Assembly (NCBI GenBank): GCA_004557905.1
Contig: SFFH01000010.1
Coordinates: 13,775-77,774, forward strand
Reading direction: 5' to 3'
DNA length: 64,000 nucleotides
Origin: Clostridiales bacterium
GTDB taxonomy: Bacteria; Bacillota; Clostridia; Christensenellales; Aristaeellaceae
The notes beneath the pieces were generated by a model. That model worked only from the letters and a program-made list of their open reading frames with translations. It was not told the origin of the DNA and did not search any database. Below, piece by piece: positions 38,824 to 47,534 of this stretch; within the stretch, counting starts at the first letter, position 1, and each line of letters opens with the position of its first letter. Position numbers and translations under genes: made by a program.

Positions 38824-41634
38824 TTATTGTGTGCCGAACGGCGTGACGAATTCACCGGAGACATAGCCCGTGTAGTTCGCCCACTGCACGTGCAGGAAGC
38901 CGTTTTCGCTCTCGTCCAGGACGGTCAGCACCATGCCGTAGGGCAGGACGTAGACCACGTCGCTGGCCGTATTCGGCGCGGCGCGCAGGTTGAGGCCGTT
39001 GTCGCTCTCCACCACCACGCGGTATGCGCCGGTCTGCGGCGCTGTTGTGGGCGCGGGCGTCGCCGTCGGCTGCACGGCATGCTCGCCAAAGCGCAGGTAA
39101 TCCGCGCTCACATAGCCGCTGAGCGTGCCCACGCGCACCGGGTAGAAGCCGTCCACCGCCTCACCCGTGACCACGACCTCCACACCGTAGGCCAGCATCG
39201 CAACCACGTCGGAATAGGTGTTCGAGTCCGCGCGCAGGTTGAGGCCGCTGGCCGCTGTCACCGTCGCCGTGCGCCCGGCAACCGGCTGCGAGGGCCTTGG
39301 CGTCGCCGTCGGCGCGGCCGTCGGCACGGCGGTCGGCACAGGAGCCTGCGCTCCGGTGTCAACGCTCAGGTATGCCGCGCTGGCATAGCCCTGCGCATCG
39401 CCGTAGCGCACCGGATAGAAGCCGTTCTGCTGCGGGCCCAGCAGCGTCACCTGCGTGCCCAGGGGCATCGTCGCGAGCACCTGTCCGGACGCGTCCGGCA
39501 TGCTGCGCAGCTTCAGCCCGCTGCGGGCGGTGACCGTCGCCGTGCTCTGCTGTGGGGACGCCGTCGGCGTGGGCACAGGCGTCGGCGTGGACGCTGTGAG
39601 ACCGAGCGCCTCGTCCGTGGCGGTAAAGACATATTCGCTGGCGACAAAGCCCGTCAGGTCGCCGAGCGCGACCGGCAGCATACCGTCCACCGGCGTGCCG
39701 GTGACGCGGAGCATCGTGCCCTGCGGCAGCGTCATGATGACGCCGGCGGTGCGCGATGCGCTCGTGCGGAGGTTGAGGCCGCCCTCGGGCAGCACAATCG
39801 CCGTCATGGTCTCTGTCACCGGGGCGGGCGTGGCCTGCGGCGCCGGCGTACTTTCGGTCTCCGCCTGGCTGAAGAGGATGTAGTCGTTGGAGACGTAGCC
39901 CGTCAGCGAGCCCATCTGCACCTGCGTCCAGCGCTCATAGCGCTCCAGCACCGTCAGCGTCTGGCCGTGGCGCAGGTGCGAGAGCACCGCGGAATTGACC
40001 GTCGGCGCAGCGCGCAGGTTCAGCGTCTGGCTCTCGTCCGCCAGGGAGACGACCGCCGTGCCGAGGCTGACCACGCCCTCCGGCGTCTCGTCCACCGCGT
40101 CGTCGATCACGCTGATGTACTCGTTCTTCACATAGCCGCTGAGCGTGCCGTACTGCACGCGGCTCCACGCGCTGCCCATTTCCAGCAGCGTCACCTGCGT
40201 ACCGTGCGCCATCGTCGCCAGGATGGCGGAGGACGTGCTTGCCTCCCTGCGCAGGTTCAGGCAGTCCAGCGGATTGGAAAGTGTAACCACGGCGCTTTTC
40301 GCATCCGCGACCGGCTCGCTGCCCGCGTCCCCCGTGCCGTCCAGAGACGGCAGGATCGTGCGCGTCATCGTATAACGCGTGCGCACCAGGCCCGGATAGT
40401 AAAACTCCAGAATCTGGTCGTAGGTCATGCCCTCCCTGGCCATCTGCTGCGCGCCGCGCTGGCTCATGCCCACGCCGTGGCCGTAGCGTCTGGCCGTCAG
40501 CTTGAAGCCGCTCGCGGTCTGCGAAACGGAGAGCGTCTCGTTCTTGAGCACGTTGATGGACAGGCCGCACAGGCCCTCCACCTGATCAAAGTAGTCCAGC
40601 GTCACCGTCACGTCGCCGTAGCCCGCGAGCGTCAGATCCACATCGACCTTCCTGTACACGCGCGAGGGCTCGCCGTACTTGGGCGTATGCACCCGCACGC
40701 CCGTAATCGCCGCAATCTTCACGGAGCCCGCGCCGACGAGCGCGGCCGCCTCCGTGCGCAGCAACTCGGTGAGCGCGCTGACGCTGGTGGTGCCGTCGTG
40801 GTAAAGCGTCACCGACTTGGCAATCGACGCGCTGTTGTTTAGGTCATACGGGTCGTCCTTGATCGTCAGGTAGCTGTACGAGCCGCTGCCCCAGGCGTTG
40901 GCGACGGACTCCGTCTGGCCTCCGTTGGAGGCGGTGTAATAGCTGGCCATGTATTCGCCGTTCACCGTGCCGACGATGCCGCTCGTCTCCTGCACGGCCT
41001 GCGCGCAGCGCTCGTTGCCCGAGGGTGTGCCGTTGTACACCTGATCGCTCGTGGTATCCACCACGTCGTAGGTGGCCGCCTGCGCGCTCATCTTCTTGAG
41101 CGCATAGGTGCGCGCCGCGACCGCCTGCGCCTTGAGCGCCTCCAGCGGGAAGGAGTTGTCCATCTCATAGGGCAGCACGCCGCGCATGTAATCCTCCATA
41201 TACACATGCACCACGATCTGCACATTGCCGCCCTTGGCAATGAATTCAATGTCGCCGGGATACAGGCTCTGCGGCTTTCTGGCCTGCGCGATGTACACGC
41301 CGTTGTTGCCGCTGGTCTGGTGGCGGCGGAGCTTGAAGCGGCTGCCCATCGTCTGCGTCTGTCCGTTCAGGGTGAGCAGCAGGGTGCCGCCGCTGTTTTG
41401 AACCGTCAGCCTGGCGCCGCGCGGGATCGCCCGGGAGGCGTCCCCGCCGATGGAATAGCTGCCGTCGACCGTCACATCGACCGATGTATTGGAGGCGATG
41501 GAGGACAGATACACGCGCACCGTGCCGGACACCGTCGTCCCGCTCACCACGCCGCTCTCCGCCCAGGCCGCTGGAACCGGCAAAAGCGCAAGCAGCGTAA
41601 GCAGCAGCGCGGCAAGCCTTTTTGTCTGTACCAT
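38824..41634 (-). CDS. SpoIID/LytB-domain protein with six C-terminal SH3b repeats
   Basis: 936 residues from ATG 41634 (eight bases after AGAGGG; ATG 41640 is possible). Signal peptide LAALLLTLLALLPVPAAWAE. A SpoIID domain occupies about residues 90-390, with VLPYEMDNSFPLEALKAQAV holding the likely catalytic glutamate and RYGHGVGMSQRGAQQMA near its end. Six SH3b repeats follow (about 435-935), each with a LNLR or LKLR start and a GYV or GFV end, joined by Thr/Pro-rich linkers. SpoIID is a lytic transglycosylase; the repeats would hold it on the wall. Canonical SpoIID has no SH3 repeats, so this may be a vegetative or spore-wall paralogue. Confidence 0.88.
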   Translation of the reverse strand: MVQTKRLAALLLTLLALLPVPAAWAESGVVSGTTVSGTVRVYLSSIASNTSVDVTVDGSYSIGGDASRAIPRGARLTVQNSGGTLLLTLNGQTQTMGSRFKLRRHQTSGNNGVYIAQARKPQSLYPGDIEFIAKGGNVQIVVHVYMEDYMRGVLPYEMDNSFPLEALKAQAVAARTYALKKMSAQAATYDVVDTTSDQVYNGTPSGNERCAQAVQETSGIVGTVNGEYMASYYTASNGGQTESVANAWGSGSYSYLTIKDDPYDLNNSASIAKSVTLYHDGTTSVSALTELLRTEAAALVGAGSVKIAAITGVRVHTPKYGEPSRVYRKVDVDLTLAGYGDVTVTLDYFDQVEGLCGLSINVLKNETLSVSQTASGFKLTARRYGHGVGMSQRGAQQMAREGMTYDQILEFYYPGLVRTRYTMTRTILPSLDGTGDAGSEPVADAKSAVVTLSNPLDCLNLRREASTSSAILATMAHGTQVTLLEMGSAWSRVQYGTLSGYVKNEYISVIDDAVDETPEGVVSLGTAVVSLADESQTLNLRAAPTVNSAVLSHLRHGQTLTVLERYERWTQVQMGSLTGYVSNDYILFSQAETESTPAPQATPAPVTETMTAIVLPEGGLNLRTSASRTAGVIMTLPQGTMLRVTGTPVDGMLPVALGDLTGFVASEYVFTATDEALGLTASTPTPVPTPTASPQQSTATVTARSGLKLRSMPDASGQVLATMPLGTQVTLLGPQQNGFYPVRYGDAQGYASAAYLSVDTGAQAPVPTAVPTAAPTATPRPSQPVAGRTATVTAASGLNLRADSNTYSDVVAMLAYGVEVVVTGEAVDGFYPVRVGTLSGYVSADYLRFGEHAVQPTATPAPTTAPQTGAYRVVVESDNGLNLRAAPNTASDVVYVLPYGMVLTVLDESENGFLHVQWANYTGYVSGEFVTPFGTQ

Positions 41635-41696
41635 GGTCATGTCCCTCTTTCGTCCTTGATGGTAAGCTTCTGTATGCAGGACACAAAAGCAATCGC

Positions 41697-41726
41697 ATTG
41701 TACCATAATCCTTCGCCGTTTGTAAA
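41697..41726 (-). promoter_or_regulatory. Promoter of the SpoIID/SH3 gene
   Basis: TTTACA, 18 bp, TACAAT, about 60 bases before the start. Confidence 0.65.
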
Positions 41727-41791
41727 CGCGCATGGGCTGTCAATGCCTGTCATTCCTTGTCCTTCTTGATGACATTTCCAGCGGGCGCGGC

Positions 41792-41820
41792 TTGTTGCGC
41801 GCGCGCTTTTCTGATATAAT
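41792..41820 (+). promoter_or_regulatory. Promoter of the apbE gene
   Basis: TTGTTG, 17 bp, TATAAT with TGA before it (extended -10). Confidence 0.75.
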
Positions 41821-41855
41821 GACTCCATCATCTCGTATGGAGGTCACGGATCACG

Positions 41856-42929
41856 ATGAAAAAACTGGCTGCCGCGCTGCTGCTGTGCGCGCTGTGTCTC
41901 GCGCTTGCCCTCCCCGGTCAGGCCGATATGAACCGCTACAGCTCGGTCTTTATGGATACCTTCGACACGGTCATCTCGCTGATCGGCTTTGCCGACAGCC
42001 AGGAGACGTTTGACCGCTGGTCCGAGCTCGTTCACGAGCAGTACATCTACATGCACAAGCTCTTTGACACCTACCACAGCTACGAGGACGAAGGCATCGT
42101 GAGCATCTATACGCTCAACCAGCGCGCCGCCCAGGAGCCGGTCGCGGTCGATCCGATCCTCTACAACCTCCTCAAGTTCTGCAAGAGCAACTACGCGCTG
42201 TGCAAGGGGCAGACGAACATCGCCATGGGCAGCGTGCTCTCCATCTGGCACGCGTACCGCGACGCGGGCCTCGACGACCCGCTGCATGCGCAGCTCCCGC
42301 CGATGGAGGACCTGGAAGCGGCGACGGCCCACATCGATATCGACAATCTGATTCTTAACGATGAGCACATGACGGTGTACTATGCGGACCCCGACATGAA
42401 GCTGGACGTGGGCGCGGTCGCCAAGGGCTACGCGACCGAGATCGTCGCCCAGATGCTGCTCTCCGGCGACATGAATTCCTTCATCATCAGCGCGGGCGGC
42501 AACGTGCGCCTGGGCAATCCCCCGCTGGACGGCCGCAAGGGCTGGGGCGTGGGCATCCAGGACCCGGACGGTGCGGTCTTCGGCCTGTCTGACATCGTGG
42601 AGACGCTGTTCCTGGCCAACACGTCCGTCGTCACCTCGGGCGACTACCAGCGCTTCTACACCGTGGACGGCGTGAATTACCATCACCTGATCGACCCGGA
42701 CACGCTGATGCCCGGCACGCACTTCCGCTCCGTATCCATCATCACCGAGGATTCCGGCTTTGCGGACATGCTCTCCACCGCCGCGTTCCTGATGCCCTAT
42801 GAGGAGTCCCGCGCGTTCATCGAGTCCCTTGACGGCGTGGAGGCCATCTGGCTCTTCCCCGACGGCACCAAGGAGATGACCGACGGCGCGGCGAAGATCG
42901 CCAAGTCCCGCGGCGCGACGAACAACTGA
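41856..42929 (+). CDS. apbE: FAD:protein FMN transferase
   Basis: 357 residues; ATG 41856, GGAGG 12 bases upstream. Signal peptide MKKLAAALLLCALCLALALP, without a clear lipobox. Core motifs: VFMDTFDTVISLIGFA, KLDVGAVAKGYATEIVAQML (about 180), IISAGGNVRLGN (about 205) and the metal-binding YHHLIDPDTLMPGTHFRSVS (about 270), where H-x-D-x-x-T is near the family norm. It attaches FMN covalently to Thr/Ser of extracytoplasmic redox subunits such as Rnf/Nqr. No such target is in the window. Confidence 0.93.
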   Translation: MKKLAAALLLCALCLALALPGQADMNRYSSVFMDTFDTVISLIGFADSQETFDRWSELVHEQYIYMHKLFDTYHSYEDEGIVSIYTLNQRAAQEPVAVDPILYNLLKFCKSNYALCKGQTNIAMGSVLSIWHAYRDAGLDDPLHAQLPPMEDLEAATAHIDIDNLILNDEHMTVYYADPDMKLDVGAVAKGYATEIVAQMLLSGDMNSFIISAGGNVRLGNPPLDGRKGWGVGIQDPDGAVFGLSDIVETLFLANTSVVTSGDYQRFYTVDGVNYHHLIDPDTLMPGTHFRSVSIITEDSGFADMLSTAAFLMPYEESRAFIESLDGVEAIWLFPDGTKEMTDGAAKIAKSRGATNN

Positions 42930-42939
42930 CGCTTATACA

Positions 42940-43086
42940 GACGCGAAGCGAAGATGGGGTCTGGGGACTGGTCCCCAGGCGGGGCTTGGGGCTGCGGCCC
43001 CAACACCCCCATAAGCGAAGCGTTTAGGCAAGAATCGCAGCGGAGCCAACGGCGAAAATTGCGATTCCGACAACGCATCTTCAAAC
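42940..43086 (+). repeat. Dispersed structured intergenic repeat, copy B
   Basis: Starts ACGCGAAGCGAAGATGGGG just after the apbE stop. Hairpins: CTGGGGAC TG GTCCCCAG (42961-42978) and TTGGGGC TGCG GCCCCAA (42986-43003). It then matches copy A through GGCAAGAATCGCAGCGGAGC and GCGATTCCGACAACGCA. A terminator follows. Confidence 0.75.
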
Positions 43087-43092
43087 AGTCCT

Positions 43093-43117
43093 GCCTTCCT
43101 GTCGGGAAGGCTTTTTT
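43093..43117 (+). terminator. Terminator after apbE and repeat copy B
   Basis: GCCTTCC, loop TGTCG, GGAAGGC, then TTTTTT. Confidence 0.88.
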
Positions 43118-43157
43118 ATGTCCCTGCCGAATGTGATCAGCGCCCAGTAAGCCCACG

Positions 43158-43187
43158 AAAAAACGCAGCCCAGTTTCCTGGACTGCG
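43158..43187 (-). terminator. Terminator of the 6S-like RNA
   Basis: CGCAGTCCAG, loop GAAA, CTGGGCTGCG, then TTTTTT on the minus strand. Confidence 0.88.
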
Positions 43188-43199
43188 CTGATCGCCAAA

Positions 43200-43416
43200 G
43201 TATCCCAAAGTGCCGCTGCCGTCGTTTTTCACCCACCGCTCGCGGTAGGTCGGTGCCCTGTGACGCGCTTCTGCCGTCCCCTGGCGTTCAAAGAACGGGG
43301 GCATGACATCCACGAATCAACATCCGGGCTCCTGTTATGAAAATGTAGGAGAAAATACAGACGACTGGCGCACACCCCAGGACATCTGACCCAGCGGATG
43401 GACCCCGCTGGCTTCT
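43200..43416 (-). ncRNA. ssrS: 6S RNA-like non-coding RNA
   Basis: About 217 bases without a coding frame between a perfect promoter and a strong terminator. The predicted 5' end TCCCAGAAG pairs with CTTTGGGA near the 3' end (43210 to 43203). Inside, GTGC and GTCGTC on the 5' side (GGTGTGCGCCAGTCGTC) pair with GACGGC and GCAC on the 3' side (GACGGCAGCGGCACTTTG), giving the long, interrupted rod of 6S RNA around a central open region; the 3' part resembles the E. coli 6S text CTGCGGCGGCATCTC. A small hairpin CCAGCGG/CCGCTGG sits near the 5' end, which is not standard. 6S RNA binds the vegetative RNA polymerase holoenzyme. The identity rests on my reading, not on a covariance search. Confidence 0.6.
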
Positions 43417-43422
43417 GGGATT

Positions 43423-43451
43423 ATTATATCAGCCCCCTCCGGGCATGTCAA
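43423..43451 (-). promoter_or_regulatory. Consensus promoter of the 6S-like RNA
   Basis: TTGACA, 17 bp, TATAAT, with TGA before the -10. It is the best sigma-A promoter in the window, as expected for an abundant RNA. Confidence 0.9.
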
Positions 43452-43457
43452 CGGTTT

Positions 43458-44090
43458 TCAGCCGTTTTCACCAGAGGAATCTTCCCTGGTTTGGGGAGTC
43501 TCCATGGGTTTGGGCGTGGCGACAGCAATGCCCGTCTTCGTCTCGCTGATCGTGACGTCCATCGCTTCCTCAAAGAAGGCCGCCGGCACATAGACCACGC
43601 CGTCCATCGTCGTGATGCGCGTATCCACCGGGATGAGCAGCCCGTCCTTCTGCCAGGTGATGCTCCTGGTCGTGTTGTCGCTCACCGTCCAGGAGACGGT
43701 GATGCGGCTGCCCTCCTTCTCCAGGGTGACGACGCGCCTGACCTGCGTCTCCTCCTCCGTCTGCTGGCTGTCGGCCTTCCAGCCGAGCGCCTCGGCCGTG
43801 GCCTCCAGCGGAAGCAGCAGGCTGCCCTGTTCCTTTGCCGCGTTGACGGCCACTTCCTTGCCGTCAACCAGCAGCGCTAGCGGAGCGGGCGTTTCCTCGC
43901 CTGCCGGCTCGGCCGTCGCCTCCATCGTCGCCGCGGCGGACGGTTGGGCGGTCGCCGGCTCCGCAGTCGCCTGCTGCGCGGCCTGCGGCGTCGGGGTATT
44001 CACGGGCGCGGTGTTCGCCGTGCATCCGGTCAGCGCCGCCGCGCCCGCAATCAGGCCGGCAGCAAGCAGAGCTTTCCTCGTATTGCGCAT
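43458..44090 (-). CDS. Lipoprotein with copper-amine-oxidase-type N-terminal domain
   Basis: 210 residues; ATG 44090 after AAGGAGG. Lipoprotein signal with lipobox LTGC at residues 20-23. A Thr/Ala/Pro/Glu-rich linker (about 25-70) leads to a domain with LALLVDGKEVAVNAAKEQGS, LLLPLEATAEALGWKAD and VDTRITTMDGVVYVPAAFFE, the pattern of the copper amine oxidase-like domain common in wall-linked Firmicutes proteins (PF07833 type). Probably held on the outer face of the membrane. Last gene of the run that begins with the flippase. Confidence 0.78.
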   Translation of the reverse strand: MRNTRKALLAAGLIAGAAALTGCTANTAPVNTPTPQAAQQATAEPATAQPSAAATMEATAEPAGEETPAPLALLVDGKEVAVNAAKEQGSLLLPLEATAEALGWKADSQQTEEETQVRRVVTLEKEGSRITVSWTVSDNTTRSITWQKDGLLIPVDTRITTMDGVVYVPAAFFEEAMDVTISETKTGIAVATPKPMETPQTREDSSGENG

Positions 44091-44193
44091 GTTCGCTGTT
44101 CCTCCTTGATGTTTCGGTTGCCGAACTTGCTATCAAGGATATGCAGCAACGCATGTGAATATTCAGCGATTCCGGCGCCTGCGCAAAACGGAA

Positions 44194-45993
44194 TCATTTG
44201 GCCTTCTGCGCCTCGATGCGCTCGGCCAGATCATTCAGGTACAGCCAGCGCTCTTCCGCCTCAGAAAGTGCCCGCTCGGTCTCCTCCTTCAGCGCGGCAA
44301 GCTCCGTCAGCTTCACAAAGTCGCTGGCGTTACGCGCAATCTCCGCGTCGATTCCGGCGAGCTTTGCATTGAGCTCCTCGATGCGCGCGTCGATCGTCTC
44401 ATAATCGCGCTGCTCCTTGAAGCTCATGCGCAGCTCGCGCTGCTTCTCCCGGCGCTGTGCGGGCGCAGCCGTCTCCGGCTTCTGCGCCCTGGCTGCCAGC
44501 TCCTGCTGTGCGGCCCTGTGCGCAAGATAGTCCGAGAAGGAGCACACATACTGCACCAGCTGCGCGTCCTCCTCAAAGGCAAACAGCCTGCCCGCCACGC
44601 GGTCCAGGAAGTAGCGGTCGTGCGAGACGACCACCACCGCGCCGCTGAACGTGGACAGGTAGTCCTCCAGAATCTCCAGCGTCGCGATATCCAGGTCGTT
44701 GGTCGGCTCGTCCAGCAGCAGCACGTTCGGGGCGGCCATCAGCACGCTGGCCAGGTATAGCCGGCGCTTCTCGCCGCCGGAGAGCCGGTTCACCGGGGTG
44801 AGCTGCACGTCCGGCGGGAAGAGGAACTGCTCGAGCATCTGGCTGGCCGAGAAGCGGCCCTCCGGCGTCTGCACATATTCCGCGATGTCGCGCATGAAAT
44901 CGATGAGGCGCAGGTTCTCGTCCACCTGCGGGAACTCCTGCCTGAAGAAGCCCACCTTCACCGTATCGCCCAGCACGACCGTGCCCGTGTCCGGCGCAAG
45001 CTCGCCCGCGAGCATGCGCAGCATCGTCGTCTTGCCGCAGCCATTGGGGCCGACGATCGCCATGCGCTCGTCGCGCAGGATCGTATAGGTGAAGCCGGAG
45101 AGCAGCGCTTTACCGCCCATGGCCTTGCCCATGTTCTCGCACTCGATGATCCGCCGTCCCAGCCTCGAGCTGGTGGAGGACAGCGAAAGCTTCGCCTCCG
45201 CCTGCGGACCGCGGATAGCGCTCATCTCCTCAAAGCGCTGGATGCGCGCCTTCTGCTTGGTGCTCCTGGCCTGCGCGCCGCGGCGAATCCACTCCAGCTC
45301 CCGCCGCAGGATGGCGCTGCGCTTGCGTGCGGCGGCGTTTTCCATGTCCAGCCGCGCCGCCTTCTGCTCCAGATAGTACGAAAAATTGCCGTCGTGCAGG
45401 TACAGCCCGCCGCCATCCAGCTCCGCGATGCGGTTGCACACGCGATCGAGGAAATAGCGGTCGTGCGTGACCATCATCAGCGCGCCGCGATAGCCCGCCA
45501 GCCGGTTTTCCAGCCACGCGATGGTCTGCGCGTCGATGTGGTTGGTCGGCTCGTCCAGCAGCAGCAGATCGACCGGACGGATCAGCGCTGCGGCCAGCGC
45601 CACACGCTTCTTCTGCCCGCCGGAGAACGTGCGCACATCGCTCTCAAAATCCGTGATGCCCAGCTGCGTGAGCAGCGACCTCGCCTCGTATTCGTCCGGC
45701 GCGCCGACGTCCTTCGGCGCGTCGCGGAGCACCTGCTCCACGCTGGTGCGCTGCGCGTCATAGACGGGCATCTGCGGCAGGTAGGACACGCGCAAGCCGT
45801 TTCTGCGCATCACCACGCCCCCGTCCGGCTCCTCCATGCCGCACAGCAGCTTGAGCAGCGTCGATTTGCCCGTGCCGTTCACGCCGACCACGCCGATGCG
45901 GTCATGCTCGCCGATGTAGAGCGTCGCGTCGGTGATCAGCTTCTTGAGCGTGTAGCTCTTTTTAATGTGCTCAGCGGAAAGGATCGCCGCCAT
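44194..45993 (-). CDS. ABC-F family ATPase (Uup-like)
   Basis: 599 residues; ATG 45993, overlapping no gene but only one base from the AAA gene's stop (TGATATG). Two ABC cassettes with no membrane part: GVVGVNGTGKSTLLKLL and FSGGQKKRVALAAALI in the first, GPNGCGKTTMLRMLAG and LSGGEKRRLYLASVLMA in the second. The linker has ARSTKQKARIQRFEEM, and a C-terminal coiled coil of about 80 residues is as in Uup. ABC-F proteins act on the ribosome E-site or on DNA processing; no resistance-type feature is evident. Confidence 0.92.
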   Translation of the reverse strand: MAAILSAEHIKKSYTLKKLITDATLYIGEHDRIGVVGVNGTGKSTLLKLLCGMEEPDGGVVMRRNGLRVSYLPQMPVYDAQRTSVEQVLRDAPKDVGAPDEYEARSLLTQLGITDFESDVRTFSGGQKKRVALAAALIRPVDLLLLDEPTNHIDAQTIAWLENRLAGYRGALMMVTHDRYFLDRVCNRIAELDGGGLYLHDGNFSYYLEQKAARLDMENAAARKRSAILRRELEWIRRGAQARSTKQKARIQRFEEMSAIRGPQAEAKLSLSSTSSRLGRRIIECENMGKAMGGKALLSGFTYTILRDERMAIVGPNGCGKTTMLRMLAGELAPDTGTVVLGDTVKVGFFRQEFPQVDENLRLIDFMRDIAEYVQTPEGRFSASQMLEQFLFPPDVQLTPVNRLSGGEKRRLYLASVLMAAPNVLLLDEPTNDLDIATLEILEDYLSTFSGAVVVVSHDRYFLDRVAGRLFAFEEDAQLVQYVCSFSDYLAHRAAQQELAARAQKPETAAPAQRREKQRELRMSFKEQRDYETIDARIEELNAKLAGIDAEIARNASDFVKLTELAALKEETERALSEAEERWLYLNDLAERIEAQKAK

Positions 45994-45994
45994 A

Positions 45995-47512
45995 TCAGTT
46001 CTGCTCCTCCGTCGCCGCCGTCTCGCCCGTTTCTGCCTGCGCTTCCTGCTCCTCCTGCTCAGCATCCTCGCCGGAGATGGCCGCCTTTGCGTCCTGCGCG
46101 GTGATCTCGCAGAGCATCTCGCGCGTAATCTCGCCGGTCGCCTCCGCCAGCCGGTTGGCCTGCGCCTGCACCAGCTTTTCCAGCGTGTTGCGCATGCCGC
46201 GCGCGTTGCCGAAGTCCAGCCGGTCGGAGACGCTCATGCCCGTGAGCATCGCGCGCACGACCTGATTGGCGTCCTCGGTCACGGTGTAGCCCTGGCGCTT
46301 CGCGTTCATCGTCAGAATCTCCATCAGCTCGTCGTCAGTGTAGTCCGGGAAGTCGATGTATTTGTTGAAGCGGGAGATGAGGCCCGGGTTGCTGGTCAAA
46401 AAGTCGTGCATCTCGTCGGTGTATCCGGCGACGATCACCACGAGGTCGTCGCGGTGATCCTCCATCAGCTTGACCAGCGTGTCAATCGCCTCGCGGCCAA
46501 AGTCGTTGTCCATGCCCTTGCGCGCCAAGGAGTACGCCTCGTCGATGAACAGGATGCCGCCCAGCGCGCTGTTCACAACCTCCGTCACCTTGCCCGCCGT
46601 CTGGCCGACGTAGCCCGCCACCAGGCCGCTGCGGTCGGTCTCGATCAGCTGTCCGCTGCTCAAAAAGCCCAGCTGCTTGTAGATTTTGGCGATCAGGCGC
46701 GCCACCGTCGTCTTGCCCGTTCCGGGGTTGCCGGTGAAGACCATGTGGAAGCTCATGTCCATGACCTTGAGGTCGTGCGCCTCGCGCATCTTGCGCACCT
46801 TGATGAGGTTGATGAGCGAGCGTACCTCGCGCTTGACGCCGTCCAGGCCGATCAGGCTGTCCAGCTCCGCCATCAGCTCCTCGAGCGTCTTCTCCTTCTC
46901 TTCCTTCTTCTGCGGCGCGGCGCCGCTCTTCTCCTCCGCCTTTGCCGAGCCATCCTCAGGCTTCGCGCCGCCCGGCACGTCCACGCGGCGCGCAGCCTCC
47001 TGCGCCGCGCCCGCGTGGCGGCCCGCCGCGCGCGTGAGCAGGAAGGTGCGCAGGCTGCCCAGATAGGACGTGATGAAGTTCATCGCCGCGCCGCCAATGG
47101 AGCCGTCCACGTCCGCCGCGGCGTAGAGCAGCTGGCTCACGCCGTTCACAAACTGCTGTGCACTGTCGGTGCCATCCTTGTCGTCCATCGCCACGCAGCA
47201 GCGCAGCAGCAACGGCGTGCCCTCCGCAAAGGAGCGGTTCTTGTAGCCGATGTTCAGCGCCGCCTCGCTGCCCGCCCGGCCGATGCTCAGCACATCGCGC
47301 GAGGGAACGCCCGCGATGAATGCGCGCATCGCCTCGGAGACGGAACCTGTCTGCTGCGCCATCTTCAGCAGCAGCGACTGCGTGTACATGTCAAGAAACA
47401 GCTGGATATCGCTCGCGCCCACGCGCTGCCAGTTGCCGCTTTCCACCAGCAGGGCGCAGGCCTCCTTCATCTGCGCATAGGCTGCGCGTCCTCTCTTCAT
47501 CTGTTCGCTCAT
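45995..47512 (-). CDS. CbxX/SpoVK-type AAA ATPase with TerB-like N-terminal region
   Basis: 505 residues; ATG 47512. The AAA domain (about 215-470) has SLIGLDGVKREVRSLINLIK, Walker A MVFTGNPGTGKTTVARLIA, Walker B GGILFIDEAYSLA and the sensor/arginine region LISRFNKYIDFPDYTDDEL, as in SpoVK and CbbX. The N-terminal 170 residues are helical; LLYAAADVDGSIGGAAMNFI recalls TerB/DjlA-like domains, which I give only as a likeness. A charged linker (Lys, Glu, Ala) joins the parts, and the C-terminal tail is acidic. Translationally coupled to the ABC-F gene. SpoVK is made in sporulation in Bacillus; here the partners suggest an envelope job. Confidence 0.82.
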   Translation of the reverse strand: MSEQMKRGRAAYAQMKEACALLVESGNWQRVGASDIQLFLDMYTQSLLLKMAQQTGSVSEAMRAFIAGVPSRDVLSIGRAGSEAALNIGYKNRSFAEGTPLLLRCCVAMDDKDGTDSAQQFVNGVSQLLYAAADVDGSIGGAAMNFITSYLGSLRTFLLTRAAGRHAGAAQEAARRVDVPGGAKPEDGSAKAEEKSGAAPQKKEEKEKTLEELMAELDSLIGLDGVKREVRSLINLIKVRKMREAHDLKVMDMSFHMVFTGNPGTGKTTVARLIAKIYKQLGFLSSGQLIETDRSGLVAGYVGQTAGKVTEVVNSALGGILFIDEAYSLARKGMDNDFGREAIDTLVKLMEDHRDDLVVIVAGYTDEMHDFLTSNPGLISRFNKYIDFPDYTDDELMEILTMNAKRQGYTVTEDANQVVRAMLTGMSVSDRLDFGNARGMRNTLEKLVQAQANRLAEATGEITREMLCEITAQDAKAAISGEDAEQEEQEAQAETGETAATEEQN

Positions 47513-47534
47513 CTTTTTTCTCCTTTTTCTTCTC

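Noticed and set aside
38758..40842. Long plus-strand reading frame opposite the SpoIID/SH3 gene
   Set aside because: Low-complexity Arg/His/Ala-rich product; the opposite strand has a full domain set.
43140..43440. SRP RNA, tmRNA or RNase P RNA in place of 6S
   Set aside because: No GGAAGCAGC-type SRP core, no tmRNA tag frame and no RNase P GAGGAAAGTCC-type block was seen; length and closing pairs fit 6S better.
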